Below, piece by piece: positions 1 to 8,474 of a DNA stretch of 34,136 nt (position 1 is the stretch's first letter; each line of letters opens with the position of its first letter). The position numbers and the translations under genes were made by a program. This DNA comes from Hydrogenophilales bacterium (GTDB taxonomy: Bacteria; Pseudomonadota; Gammaproteobacteria; Burkholderiales; Thiobacillaceae). Under the pieces are notes generated by a model. That model did no database searches. It was not told where the DNA came from and saw nothing but the letters and a program-made list of their open reading frames with translations. Location: contig JAGXGP010000159.1 in NCBI GenBank assembly GCA_024636775.1, forward strand, positions 1 to 34,136, written 5' to 3'.

Positions 1-1
1 A

Positions 2-145
2 CGTTTCCTGGTGGAGCATGGCATCGATTCCATCTCGGTGAGCCCAGACAGTTTTCTGGCCGTGAAACTGATCGTCAGCCAGACCGAGCAAGTTGTCGGG
101 AAAACTCCGCGAGCGAAGGCAAAGAGCGCCCGGCAAAAAACCTGA
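2..145 (+). CDS. ppsA: Phosphoenolpyruvate synthase, C-terminal end (partial, 5' end outside window)
   Basis: Frame 2 reads RFLVEHGIDSISVSPDSFLAVKLIV...RQKT*, matching the PEP-utilising enzyme C-terminal motif (LVE.GIDSIS.NPD). Stop at 143-145. Confidence 0.75.
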   Translation, partial: RFLVEHGIDSISVSPDSFLAVKLIVSQTEQVVGKTPRAKAKSARQKT

Positions 146-207
146 TAAATGCACGCTCCCACGTTACATGAAAAACTTGTAGTGAGTTAGAAAGAGGGAA
201 AACATCC

Positions 208-528
208 ATGGGAATCAAGGTCAACGATTCCTTTGAGCACTGGTTCTACGATCCGCTGACCGGCAAGCGCGTGTTCGTGCTGATCGGGTTGGTCCTGATC
301 GCTGTGGTCGTCAGGCTGTTGAGCAGAAAGTTGTCGTGCATGGTTCGTAAAAACACCGCGCCGCAGCCGGACGAACTTGCTCAGGATACGGACGATGAAG
401 CGGCGGTGAAATCGGACCAGGCCGTGCCAACCGCACACCGGACATGTATATGTGCCCAAAATGTCATCGTGGAAAAGCATCACATTGGCACTGAGCTACC
501 GGGGGCATGTGCGTTCGCAGTTGCATGA
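208..528 (+). CDS. Hypothetical small membrane protein; C-terminal part may be frame-disrupted
   Basis: ATG after purine-rich GAAAGAGGGAAAA. One hydrophobic segment (VFVLIGLVLIAVVVRLL) followed by a basic stretch. The tail after about 420 has unconvincing composition. Confidence 0.45.
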   Translation: MGIKVNDSFEHWFYDPLTGKRVFVLIGLVLIAVVVRLLSRKLSCMVRKNTAPQPDELAQDTDDEAAVKSDQAVPTAHRTCICAQNVIVEKHHIGTELPGACAFAVA

Positions 529-685
529 GTCCCTTGAGCTTGAGCAATCCTGCGGAAAGTTAATCGACAGGCTTCCTCGACTATTGTTTCTCGGCAGGAC
601 GAATTTTATTCGTTCTAGTGCGATCGTATTGCCTAAGCTGATAATCAGGTACCACAAGATGACCATTAGTTGATGGGAGCAATAC

Positions 686-1006
686 ATGACTGATACCGAC
701 GAAACGGCATTTACCTGGCAAGGTAAGCAGACGATCAATGCCATTCTTCCTCGTCTGGTGGCGCCCACCCGACTCGAAATCGCGCTTCCCGAGGATTACA
801 ACCATGCCCTGTTTGTCCGCCTCAACCCTGATGCCGGAACCGCCCAACCCGAGAAGCTGAACATCGAGGGAGATGTGATGCTGCTGCGCGAGATTTCGAG
901 CCTGAATGGCCTGGAAGAGCTTGCCGCTCTGATTGAACCCCTGTCCAGGTTGGCAGCCCGGGTGGCCGTGTTGAGTCCACCCAGGATCGTGATCGTCCTG
1001 GATTGA
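686..1006 (+). CDS. Hypothetical protein
   Basis: 106-aa ORF MTDTDETAFTWQGKQTINAIL... with plausible composition; no family recognised. Confidence 0.45.
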   Translation: MTDTDETAFTWQGKQTINAILPRLVAPTRLEIALPEDYNHALFVRLNPDAGTAQPEKLNIEGDVMLLREISSLNGLEELAALIEPLSRLAARVAVLSPPRIVIVLD

Positions 1007-1520
1007 TTCCCTGGCCGAATGTCTATGTCTGGGCGGCCCTGATGCTATGCACGGTGTTGATCCTGCTGTTCGTCTTTTAAGCTCATGCCACTCTCCTTAA
1101 CATGCTTGAAGTTGATCGGACAACAATCATCTGCAAGGTCGCTACCCTGTTGCCCGCTGGGTGGTGTGAAGGGAGGCCCCTTCCATGACCAGCGCGTTTC
1201 TCACTGGAACGCCCGGACTCTGCCTCATTTAAATCCATGAAACTGGCCACTTGTTAATCAATATAGAACAATGCAGAAGGCTGCTCCTTTTGGACGCGGC
1301 ATACGTTAGGGTGCGGTGCAGACGAAACCGCTACTGGATTGCACGGATGGCTGGTGTATTGATTCACCGGTGGGGCGGGCTGAACTCAAGACGCGCATTC
1401 AGGCAATACCAGTCTAGACTCAAAAAGGAGTGTCTAATTGCTGCATTCAGCAGGAAGGGGTGAAATGTCATTGCGGTCAGCCGTGCCAGGTATTCTGGGC
1501 GCACCCAATCGGGACTGAAC

Positions 1521-2543
1521 ATGGAACGTGACCAGCTACGCGGCATGGTCCGCGATCTATTGCTCGCAAGACGCTTTGAGGAGCGGGCAGGGCAGGCCTA
1601 TAGCGAGGGCGAGTTCGGCGGATTTCTGCACCTTTATCCGGGGGAAGAGGCGGTGGCAGTCGGCGTACTGCATGCGGCCGAACCTTCCGATTACGTGGTC
1701 AGCACCTATCGCGAACATGTGCACGCGCTGGTGAAAGGAGTGCCGCCGGGGCGGGTGATGGCCGAACTCTATGGTCGCCGCGACGGGTGCAGCGGGGGAA
1801 TGGGCGGCTCCATGCATCTGTTCGACCGCGAAAGACGCTTCATGGGAGGCTATGCGATCGTTGGCGAAACTTTTCCGGTTGCCATCGGCATCGCCTACGG
1901 GATTGTGATGCGCAAACTTTCGGAAGCAGTCATCTGTTTTTTTGGCGAGGGCGCGGCCAATCAGGGCACCTTTCACGAATCCCTCAACATGGCCGCGTTA
2001 TGGCGCTTGCCGGTGCTGTTTGTGTGCGAAAACAATCGCTACCAGATCGGTACCGAAGTCCACCGGCAATCAGCCTTGCCGGAAATTCACAAGCGCGCCT
2101 GCGCCTATGGCATGCCGGGCGAAAACGCAGACGGCATGGATGTGCTGGCGGTGCATGAAGTTGCACAGCGCATGCTGCGCGGCATCCGTGCCGGTCAGGG
2201 GCCGCAGCTGCTCGAACTCAATACCTATCGGTTTCGCGGCCATTCGATGGCAGACGCCGGCGCCTACCGGTCGCGGGCTGAAGTCGAATCCTACAAACGG
2301 ACCGGCCCCTTGCAGCGGGTCGAACAGGATCTGGTCGCGCCGGTGGACCGGCTGACCGGCTCATCCATCGCGCTGGACCAGACAACGATGCAGCAGTTGC
2401 GCGACGAGGTCGAACAGATCGTGGAAGCGGCGGTCGCCTTTGCCGAGGCGAGTCCCGCGCCGGCCCTGTCCGATGCATGGGATGCGCTCGATGCCAACCG
2501 GCGGCATGAGACACTCGTTCGTCCGGAGCCGCGGCATGGCTGA
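1521..2543 (+). CDS. pdhA: Pyruvate dehydrogenase E1 component, alpha subunit
   Basis: 340 aa. ThDP E1alpha signatures: RRFEERAGQAYSEGEFGGFLHLYPGEEAVAVG, GGSMHLFD, GEGAANQGTFHESLNMAALWRLPVLFVCENN, YRFRGHSMAD. Confidence 0.93.
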   Translation: MERDQLRGMVRDLLLARRFEERAGQAYSEGEFGGFLHLYPGEEAVAVGVLHAAEPSDYVVSTYREHVHALVKGVPPGRVMAELYGRRDGCSGGMGGSMHLFDRERRFMGGYAIVGETFPVAIGIAYGIVMRKLSEAVICFFGEGAANQGTFHESLNMAALWRLPVLFVCENNRYQIGTEVHRQSALPEIHKRACAYGMPGENADGMDVLAVHEVAQRMLRGIRAGQGPQLLELNTYRFRGHSMADAGAYRSRAEVESYKRTGPLQRVEQDLVAPVDRLTGSSIALDQTTMQQLRDEVEQIVEAAVAFAEASPAPALSDAWDALDANRRHETLVRPEPRHG

Positions 2544-3528
2544 AAAGCTGGCGTACTGGCAGGCGCTCAATTACGCGCTCGATGCGGAAATGGCTGGCGA
2601 CGACTCGGTGTTTGTGCTCGGTGAGGATGTCGGCCTCTATGGCGGGGCCTATCGCGTGACCGAGGGGTTGTACGCCAAGTATGGCGAATGGCGCGTGCGC
2701 GACACCCCGATCTCGGAGAACAGCTTTACTGGCTTGGGCGTGGGCGCGGCCATGATCGGCCTGCGCCCGGTGGTGGAGATCATGACGACCAACTTTTCGC
2801 TGCTGGCACTCGACGCCATTATCAACATGGCCGCAAAGATCCCGTTCATGTCCGGCGGCCAGTTTGGCATGCCGCTGGTTGTGCGCATGCCGGGCGGGGT
2901 GGCGAAGTCGCTTGCGGCCCAGCATTCGCAACGGCTGGAACATACCTTGATGAACGTGCCCGGTCTGCGCATCGCGGTTCCGGCGACGCCGCAGGATGCC
3001 TATTGGCAACTGCGCCAGGCGATCGCCAGCGACGATTGCATCGTGCTCCTCGAACACGAGTTGCTGTATGGCGAAAAGGGCGAGGTCGACCTGCAGGCCG
3101 CATCGCCACCCATGCACCAGGCGGTGGTGCGACGTACCGGCCGGGACCTGACCATCGTTGCGTATTCGCGCATGGCCAACCTGGCGCAAGAGGCGGCCGA
3201 CGTGCTTGCCGGCGAGGGCCTCGACGCGGAAGTCATCGACCTGCGCAGCCTGCAGCCCATCGACTGGGATCTGTGTGAGAAATCGCTGAGAAAAACCCGG
3301 CATCTGCTGATCGTGGAAGAAGACTGCCGCTTCGCCGGGGCCGGTGCGGAGATCGCCGCCACCCTGACCGAGCGCTGCTTCGATGTGCTGGCGGCCGCAC
3401 CGCTGCGGCTCGGCGGCCTGGGTCTGCCGACGCCTTTCAATGCGGCACTCGAGGCTGTCAGTATTCCGCAAGTGGACGATATCGTAGAGGCAGCACGGCA
3501 GCTGAGCCGTTCGCCTAGGGGGACGTGA
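2536..3528 (+). CDS. pdhB: Pyruvate dehydrogenase E1 component, beta subunit
   Basis: Start ATGGCTGAAAAGCTGG at 2536 overlaps the pdhA stop by 8 nt. MAEKLAYWQALNYALDAEMAGDDSVFVLGEDVGLYGGAYRVTEGL...RDTPISENSFTGLGVGAAMIGLRPVVE is the typical transketolase-like E1beta sequence. Confidence 0.93.
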   Translation: MAEKLAYWQALNYALDAEMAGDDSVFVLGEDVGLYGGAYRVTEGLYAKYGEWRVRDTPISENSFTGLGVGAAMIGLRPVVEIMTTNFSLLALDAIINMAAKIPFMSGGQFGMPLVVRMPGGVAKSLAAQHSQRLEHTLMNVPGLRIAVPATPQDAYWQLRQAIASDDCIVLLEHELLYGEKGEVDLQAASPPMHQAVVRRTGRDLTIVAYSRMANLAQEAADVLAGEGLDAEVIDLRSLQPIDWDLCEKSLRKTRHLLIVEEDCRFAGAGAEIAATLTERCFDVLAAAPLRLGGLGLPTPFNAALEAVSIPQVDDIVEAARQLSRSPRGT

Positions 3529-3529
3529 A

Positions 3530-4774
3530 ATGAAGCAACCCGTCAAAATGCCCACGCTTTCCGACACCATGGAGAGCGGACGCCTGCTGCGCTGGCTGAA
3601 GCAGCCGGGCGATGCCGTGAAAAAGGGGGACGCCGTTGCCGAAGTCGAGACCGACAAGGCGGTGATGGAGATGGAGGCGTTTCATTCGGGAACGCTGATC
3701 GGACCGCTGGCGGAAGAGGACAAGGAATATCCGGTGGGCGAGACGCTGGCCTGGATCGGCGACGAGCAGAGCGGAGAAGCCGAAGCGAAGAAGGGACACG
3801 CACCGGCCAGACAAGACGACAAGGCGGTAGGCGAGCACAAGGCTGCAGAAGAACCGCAGCAGCCCGCAGCGGACGAAACGCAGACAGCGCGCCCGATCGA
3901 TCCCCGCACGACCGAAAAGAAAGCAGCGCATCACGCCGAGCCGGCTGCCGCTGAGGCCGAAACCAAAACCGAAAAAACCGGTACACGCGAGCCGGAAACG
4001 GGTACGCAAACCGCCAGGACCGGAAAGGGTGCGGCGCATGGTGCAGCCAGTGCCGTTCTGGAACAGGCGCTGGCGGGAAGATCTGCGCGTCCCCGCCGTG
4101 AGGAAGCGGATGCTGGCGCGGCGCTGCGGAAGGAGATCGAGTCCGGACCGCCGTATCGAATCGAACCCGCGTTACATCTGCGCCAGGTCATCGCCGTAAC
4201 GGTGAGCCATGCGGCGCAAACGCCACAGTTCCGCATCAGCATGCTGCTCGACCTGGGGGCCTTCAAGGCATCCGCGGACGAACACGATGGCTCTTTCACG
4301 CTGCTGCTCGCCAAGGCCTGCGCGATGACCCTGAACAGTTTTCCCGATTTCAATGCTGCCTGGACGCAGGAGGGCCTCGCCCGCCGCGAGCGGGTCGACG
4401 TGGCGATCGCCATGGAAGCGGAGAACGGATTGCTCACGCCAGTGGTGCGCGACGTTGCCGGACGGTCCTTGTCTGATCTGGCCGAAGCGTGGAATGTGCT
4501 CAAACAAAAAATCAGTCAGCACCGCACCGCGCCTGAAGACTTTCGCGGCGCGACCTTTTACCTGTCCAACCTGGGCATGTTCCCGGGAATCGTGCAGTTC
4601 GATGCCATCGTGCCGCCGGGGGCTACAGCGATCCTGGCCGTCGCATCGCCCGGGGAGAAAGGCACCATGCTGACCCTGACCTGCGACCATCGCGTGGTGT
4701 TCGGTGCCGACGCTGCCCGCTTCCTGGCTGCGCTGGCCGAGAAATTGACGCATCCCGACTTTGGGCCGGCATAG
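3530..4774 (+). CDS. pdhC: Dihydrolipoamide acetyltransferase (E2) of the PDH complex
   Basis: Lipoyl domain (MPTLSDTMESGRLLRWLKQPGDAVKKGDAVAEVETDKAVMEMEAF), charged linker, catalytic domain (YLSNLGMFPGIVQFDAIVPPGATAILAVASPGEK...LTLTCDHRVVFGADAARFLAAL). Confidence 0.92.
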   Translation: MKQPVKMPTLSDTMESGRLLRWLKQPGDAVKKGDAVAEVETDKAVMEMEAFHSGTLIGPLAEEDKEYPVGETLAWIGDEQSGEAEAKKGHAPARQDDKAVGEHKAAEEPQQPAADETQTARPIDPRTTEKKAAHHAEPAAAEAETKTEKTGTREPETGTQTARTGKGAAHGAASAVLEQALAGRSARPRREEADAGAALRKEIESGPPYRIEPALHLRQVIAVTVSHAAQTPQFRISMLLDLGAFKASADEHDGSFTLLLAKACAMTLNSFPDFNAAWTQEGLARRERVDVAIAMEAENGLLTPVVRDVAGRSLSDLAEAWNVLKQKISQHRTAPEDFRGATFYLSNLGMFPGIVQFDAIVPPGATAILAVASPGEKGTMLTLTCDHRVVFGADAARFLAALAEKLTHPDFGPA

Positions 4775-4960
4775 CCCGGCGGGAACCTGTCCGGCAACCG
4801 CCGGAAAATTCCTGTACCCGTGGCTGACCGTCACGAATGGATTGGGCATGGTAAGACAGGCATGCATTTCCCTTGGCAAATTGACAGGTGAGAGGCGTCT
4901 GCGTTGCTGGGGCAGCCTTCAATCGACATGATGATCAGAAAATGTCGCATATCGGGCTCC

Positions 4961-5269
4961 TTATTCGACCGGGACCTGCCGGGGCGGCTTTTTCAATTGC
5001 CAGCGGCCCAACAGAAATGCGGGGATGAAAACCAGGGTCGAAAAGATTGCGGCGCCCGGAAAGTCGTGCAGGGTATCAAGGCCGCCATAGCCGCTTAGCA
5101 GCATGAGCAGGATAGTGAACATCACGACGGCGCCCACTGAAAAGAGGGTGACGAACACCATGTAGGCCGCCAATGGTTTGGCGCGAGGATGTTTGGCATG
5201 GCGGACATAGGGTATGGCCAGCAGCATCAGAACCAACCACAAAATGATGCCCAGGGATTGAGTCGACAT
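4961..5269 (-). CDS. Hypothetical integral membrane protein
   Basis: 102 aa with three hydrophobic segments (LGIILWLVLMLLAIPYV, AAYMVFVTLFSVGAVVMFTILLMLL, AAIFSTLVFIPAFLLG). Confidence 0.65.
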   Translation of the reverse strand: MSTQSLGIILWLVLMLLAIPYVRHAKHPRAKPLAAYMVFVTLFSVGAVVMFTILLMLLSGYGGLDTLHDFPGAAIFSTLVFIPAFLLGRWQLKKPPRQVPVE

Positions 5270-5638
5270 TGTTCATCTCCTTGTCGTTGTTTGAACCGGT
5301 ATCAGTTGCGTCCGACGCGTCGTTGTCGAATCTGCGTCAAATTGACGCCCCCACGCATTGAGCTTAGTTCCGATCATTGATTTGTCAGCAACGGCATCTG
5401 AACGGGTTGGATGAGCATCTCTGCTTCCTGCTTGTCGCAGAATTGAGCAAGGTTTAGGGCAGGTATTCAGCCGCAACCAGCCGCTTGCAGGACCCCTGTG
5501 ATGTGTGTGCGATAGCATTTCTAAGATTTCAGACCAAGCCCCGCAGCCCGTCTTTTGCCGGTGTTCCGAAAAATTGGGGTCTCACTGGAACTTGGACGTC
5601 TAGAATCAGAATGGACACTGAGTGTTAGGGGTGCACGC

Positions 5639-6565
5639 ATGCCAAGAAAAAATGATCGACGCCGTCTGATCCGCTATCTGATGGTGCCCATCCGCGCCGG
5701 GCGCGGCTGGGTGACCCTTCACCTGACGACCCATGCCGCAGCACTGGCCTTTTATGCGATATTCGCGCTCTCGCCCATTCTCGTCATCGCGGTGTCCATA
5801 TCCGGCCTGGTCTTTGGTCAGGATGCCGTCGAAGGGCGGGTCGTAGTCCAGATGGAGAATCTGCTCGGCCAAGCGGGCGCGAGCCTGGTACAGCGTCTGA
5901 TCGAGAAAAGCTACCTGTCCGGCCAGGGGGGAGTCGCAGCCTTGATCGGCGTGGCGGGCATGCTCTTGGGCGCAACCGGATTGTTCGTGGAAATGAGCGT
6001 GGCCTTCGAGCGTATCTTCAATGCCAAGCGCCAGTACCGCCACGTGCTGGCGGTACTGGTCATGGATCGGTTGCGTGGTCTGGTCGTCGTCATTGGCGTG
6101 GGTTTCCTGCTTATCGTCTCGTTGCTGGCGAGTACGGTGATCGTAGCTGTGGGCGAGTATCTGACGCCGGGTTTTGTTCCCTGGCTGGAGGTTGTCGGCG
6201 TGTTCCAGACCCTGCTTTCGCTGGCCTTCATGACGGCCCTGGTGATGGTGCTATACCGCCTGCTGATCCCCGTGCACCTGCCGCGCCATATTCTGCTGAC
6301 GGGGGCAGCCGTATCGGCGGTGCTGTTCGAAGCCGGAAAATGGGGCATCGGTTTGTATCTGGGGCGGGGGGCCATCGCGAATACGTTCGGAGCGGCAGGC
6401 TCCCTGGCGGTCATCCTGATATGGGTGTATTTCGTCTCCCTGGTCATGCTCTACGGCGCCGAAATTACCCACCAACTGCACCGTCTGCACAAGGCTGAGC
6501 AGCGATCGGCCCGACTGAAATCCAAGCCAGGCGACACCCCTGCATTCCGCAACCAGCAATCCTGA
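5639..6565 (+). CDS. YihY/virulence factor BrkB family membrane protein
   Basis: ATG at 5639 (MPRKNDRRRLI). LTTHAAALAFYAIFALSPILVIAV...IFNAKRQYRHVL...NTFGAAGSLAVILIWVYFVSLVMLYGAEITHQL are BrkB-family hallmarks. Confidence 0.9.
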   Translation: MPRKNDRRRLIRYLMVPIRAGRGWVTLHLTTHAAALAFYAIFALSPILVIAVSISGLVFGQDAVEGRVVVQMENLLGQAGASLVQRLIEKSYLSGQGGVAALIGVAGMLLGATGLFVEMSVAFERIFNAKRQYRHVLAVLVMDRLRGLVVVIGVGFLLIVSLLASTVIVAVGEYLTPGFVPWLEVVGVFQTLLSLAFMTALVMVLYRLLIPVHLPRHILLTGAAVSAVLFEAGKWGIGLYLGRGAIANTFGAAGSLAVILIWVYFVSLVMLYGAEITHQLHRLHKAEQRSARLKSKPGDTPAFRNQQS

Positions 6566-6724
6566 TCGATCGCTTCCCGCATCGGCCTGACAATATCCTT
6601 TCAGTATCTACACTTTGACTGCAGGCCGGTTCCATCGAGTGGATGCGACCTGATGACACGGGTACGCGCTTGTCACATCAGTCAATAGCCGGACGTGCAT
6701 CGTCAACCTACAGGAGAAAGCCAA

Positions 6725-6883
6725 ATGAAAAACAACCCAACCCAATCCGAGGGCCAGGGCCAGGGCGAGGGCGACTATGGTGGGGGAATTTACTGGGCAC
6801 CGTTTTCCCCTGCCACCAGGTGCGGGTGTCCACCACAAAATAGCGGATGCTCCAATCCTGATCGTCGAGAACAAGGTCATTAA
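6725..6883 (+). pseudogene. Chimeric short ORF: 5' end of a small KNNP..EG-rich protein joined to antisense PRC-barrel sequence
   Basis: Good RBS (CAGGAGAAAG) and MKNNPTQSEGQGQGEGDYGGG start. After about 6780 the reverse strand carries PRC-barrel coding sequence, so the forward tail is probably nonsense. Confidence 0.5.
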
Positions 6884-7001
6884 CATGCCCGAGTTCACCG
6901 TCCTGTGCCTGCAGGTGATAAGCCACCATCTCGCCGCTGTCGCGCAGGTGCGGATCTTCGAGCGCGCTGACCGGTTCTGTCGGCGGCTCGATTGGCGGCA
7001 T
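6780..7001 (-). pseudogene. PRC-barrel domain protein fragment
   Basis: Reverse frame reads EDPHLRDSGEMVAYHLQAQDGELGHVNDLVLDDQDWSIRYFVVDTRTWWQGKTV, the PRC-barrel pattern GYHIQATDGEIGHV.DF..DD..W.IRYLVVDT..W. It is cut off abruptly at about 6780, with an in-frame stop just upstream of the N-terminus. Confidence 0.7.
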
Positions 7002-7054
7002 CGGGAGGAAGCGCGCGAATGCAGAGCATTAACCAGCCAGCCTGACAAGCAGAA

Positions 7055-7255
7055 TCAACTTATCCTGACAGGTTTGTGCCGGTTCAGGATTTCCACAATC
7101 TCGGGCTTGGTCGTCTCGGGAATAATGACTTTTATCTGCCTGGCCTGCTCGTCGACGAAGATTTTTTCGCTGGGAATGCCCGACGCCAGCAAGTCGTCCT
7201 CGACATTCCGGATTTGGTCGGTTGAATCGTAGATCCCAGTCACTGTTGCAGTCAT
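7055..7255 (-). CDS. Small hypothetical protein, general-stress-like
   Basis: 66 aa MTATVTGIYDSTDQIRNVEDDLLASGIPSEKIFVDEQARQIKVIIPETTKPEIVEILNRHKPVRIS. Well-formed alpha/beta pattern, AGGAGGC-like RBS on the reverse strand. Confidence 0.65.
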   Translation of the reverse strand: MTATVTGIYDSTDQIRNVEDDLLASGIPSEKIFVDEQARQIKVIIPETTKPEIVEILNRHKPVRIS

Positions 7256-7380
7256 GCTTGGCCTCCTTCATGTTTGAGTGGGTATTACAAGACATCCTGA
7301 TTTCATCTTAGCCAATTAATGAACAGTTATCGGGAACAGCGCCATGTGAGCCGATTGCATCTATCTTGAAGCATGGTTAG

Positions 7381-7560
7381 GGGAATCGTGCAATTCGATG
7401 CCATCGTGCCCCCGGGCCTTGCCGCAATCCTGGCTTTCGCCTCACCCGGGGAGAAGGGCACCAGCTGACCCTGACCTGTGATCACAGTGTGGTGTTCTGC
7501 GCCGACGCTGCCCGCTTTCTGGGTGCACTGGCCGATCGCTTGGCCGATCCTGCCGCAAGA
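7381..7560 (+). pseudogene. Decayed duplicate of the pdhC (E2) C-terminus
   Basis: GGAATCGTGCAATTCGATGCCATCGTGCC... is near-identical to 4588-4760. The frame breaks at GGCACCAGCTGACC (versus GGCACCATGCTGACC) and then resumes as LTLTCDHSVVFCADAARFLGALADRL. Confidence 0.88.
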
Positions 7561-7625
7561 ACAAACGATTTAACATGCCGGTCAGGCGTGTCATACCAGC
7601 ATGAATGGAAAAGCCTTATACATGA

Positions 7626-7751
7626 ATGGATGTCCACCCCGACAAGCATCAAAGCCTCCCTGAGCGTCTGATAAAGGCGGCTGAAATTGAAATGGGCCGC
7701 ATCAATCTAGCTTTTCAAATACTCCAGCGTGCTTCTGCGGAAGAGTTTTAG
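7626..7751 (+). pseudogene. J-domain (DnaJ-like) C-terminal fragment
   Basis: Reads MDVHPDKHQSLPERLIKAAEIEMGRINLAFQILQRASAEEF*, containing the HPD motif and helix III (INLAFQIL). TGA immediately upstream; the first half of the J-domain is missing. Confidence 0.65.
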
Positions 7752-8133
7752 GGTATTAACGCGTGTGAGGTGGAACAGGCGCCATAATCTTCGGGCGTGT
7801 GGCCCGAACCCAAGTGCTTTTCCGCAAATCCATTGACCATGCCGCGAAGCGCAACGCCTCGTCAGTTTGTAAGCCAGTGGCACAAGGTCACCTCATATCA
7901 CTAGGAAAATTACGTCAGAGGCCTCGAGTCGATTACCTCAAGACTTCCTTAATGGAATGGCGACCCGAGATAGGGTTACCAGAATTTCTAGGGTGGTTAC
8001 TGAAATTCCTTTGTCCCGACAACACCTCACAACAGGGGTCACTCGTAAAATAACTATTTAACATAATATACATTATGCGAATTCGATAAGATAAGTCGGC
8101 AAGAATTGCCCGCGCCAAATGTTGGAACAGGAA

Positions 8134-8190
8134 CAACCTGCCAACTAACAACTTAAGGTTGCCAAACATCACAAGTGCAACCTGCCAACT
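8134..8190. repeat. 13-nt direct repeat CAACCTGCCAACT (8134-8146 and 8178-8190) with an intervening inverted AAGGTTG
   Basis: Exact identity read from the sequence. Confidence 0.6.
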
Positions 8191-8474
8191 CAGACTTCGT
8201 TAAAACAATAACTTACAGAGCGTTAACTCACGACGTTTTGAACCGGCCAATGTGGGTCGGGCTGCCAAGCCTGCACTATTAATGCTGCTGAGTTAATTTA
8301 AGGCGAATCGATATGATCATGGATGACGAGGGAAGATTTAATTCAAATTGCGATTTCACTAGACCGATGGCACACGGGATTAATTTTGATCGCTAACTAT
8401 TTGATTCTTCAAGGTTGCGATTGGGTGCGTGTAGAGGTACCTTCACTTCTTTAACATCAACTATCGGATAAGCC

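Noticed and set aside
187-483. Minus-strand MMLFHDDILGTYTCPVCGWHGLVRF zinc-ribbon-looking peptide
   Set aside because: CxxC on the reverse strand mirrors the forward-frame CPKC; the remainder is low-complexity (DDHSDQDQPDQHEH) and antisense to a better ORF.
2218-3657. 479-aa minus-strand ORF and other long antisense ORFs through the pdh, parE/parC and gsp genes
   Set aside because: They lie opposite strongly supported coding genes in high-GC sequence, have Arg/Ser/Ala-rich low-quality composition and no recognisable domains.
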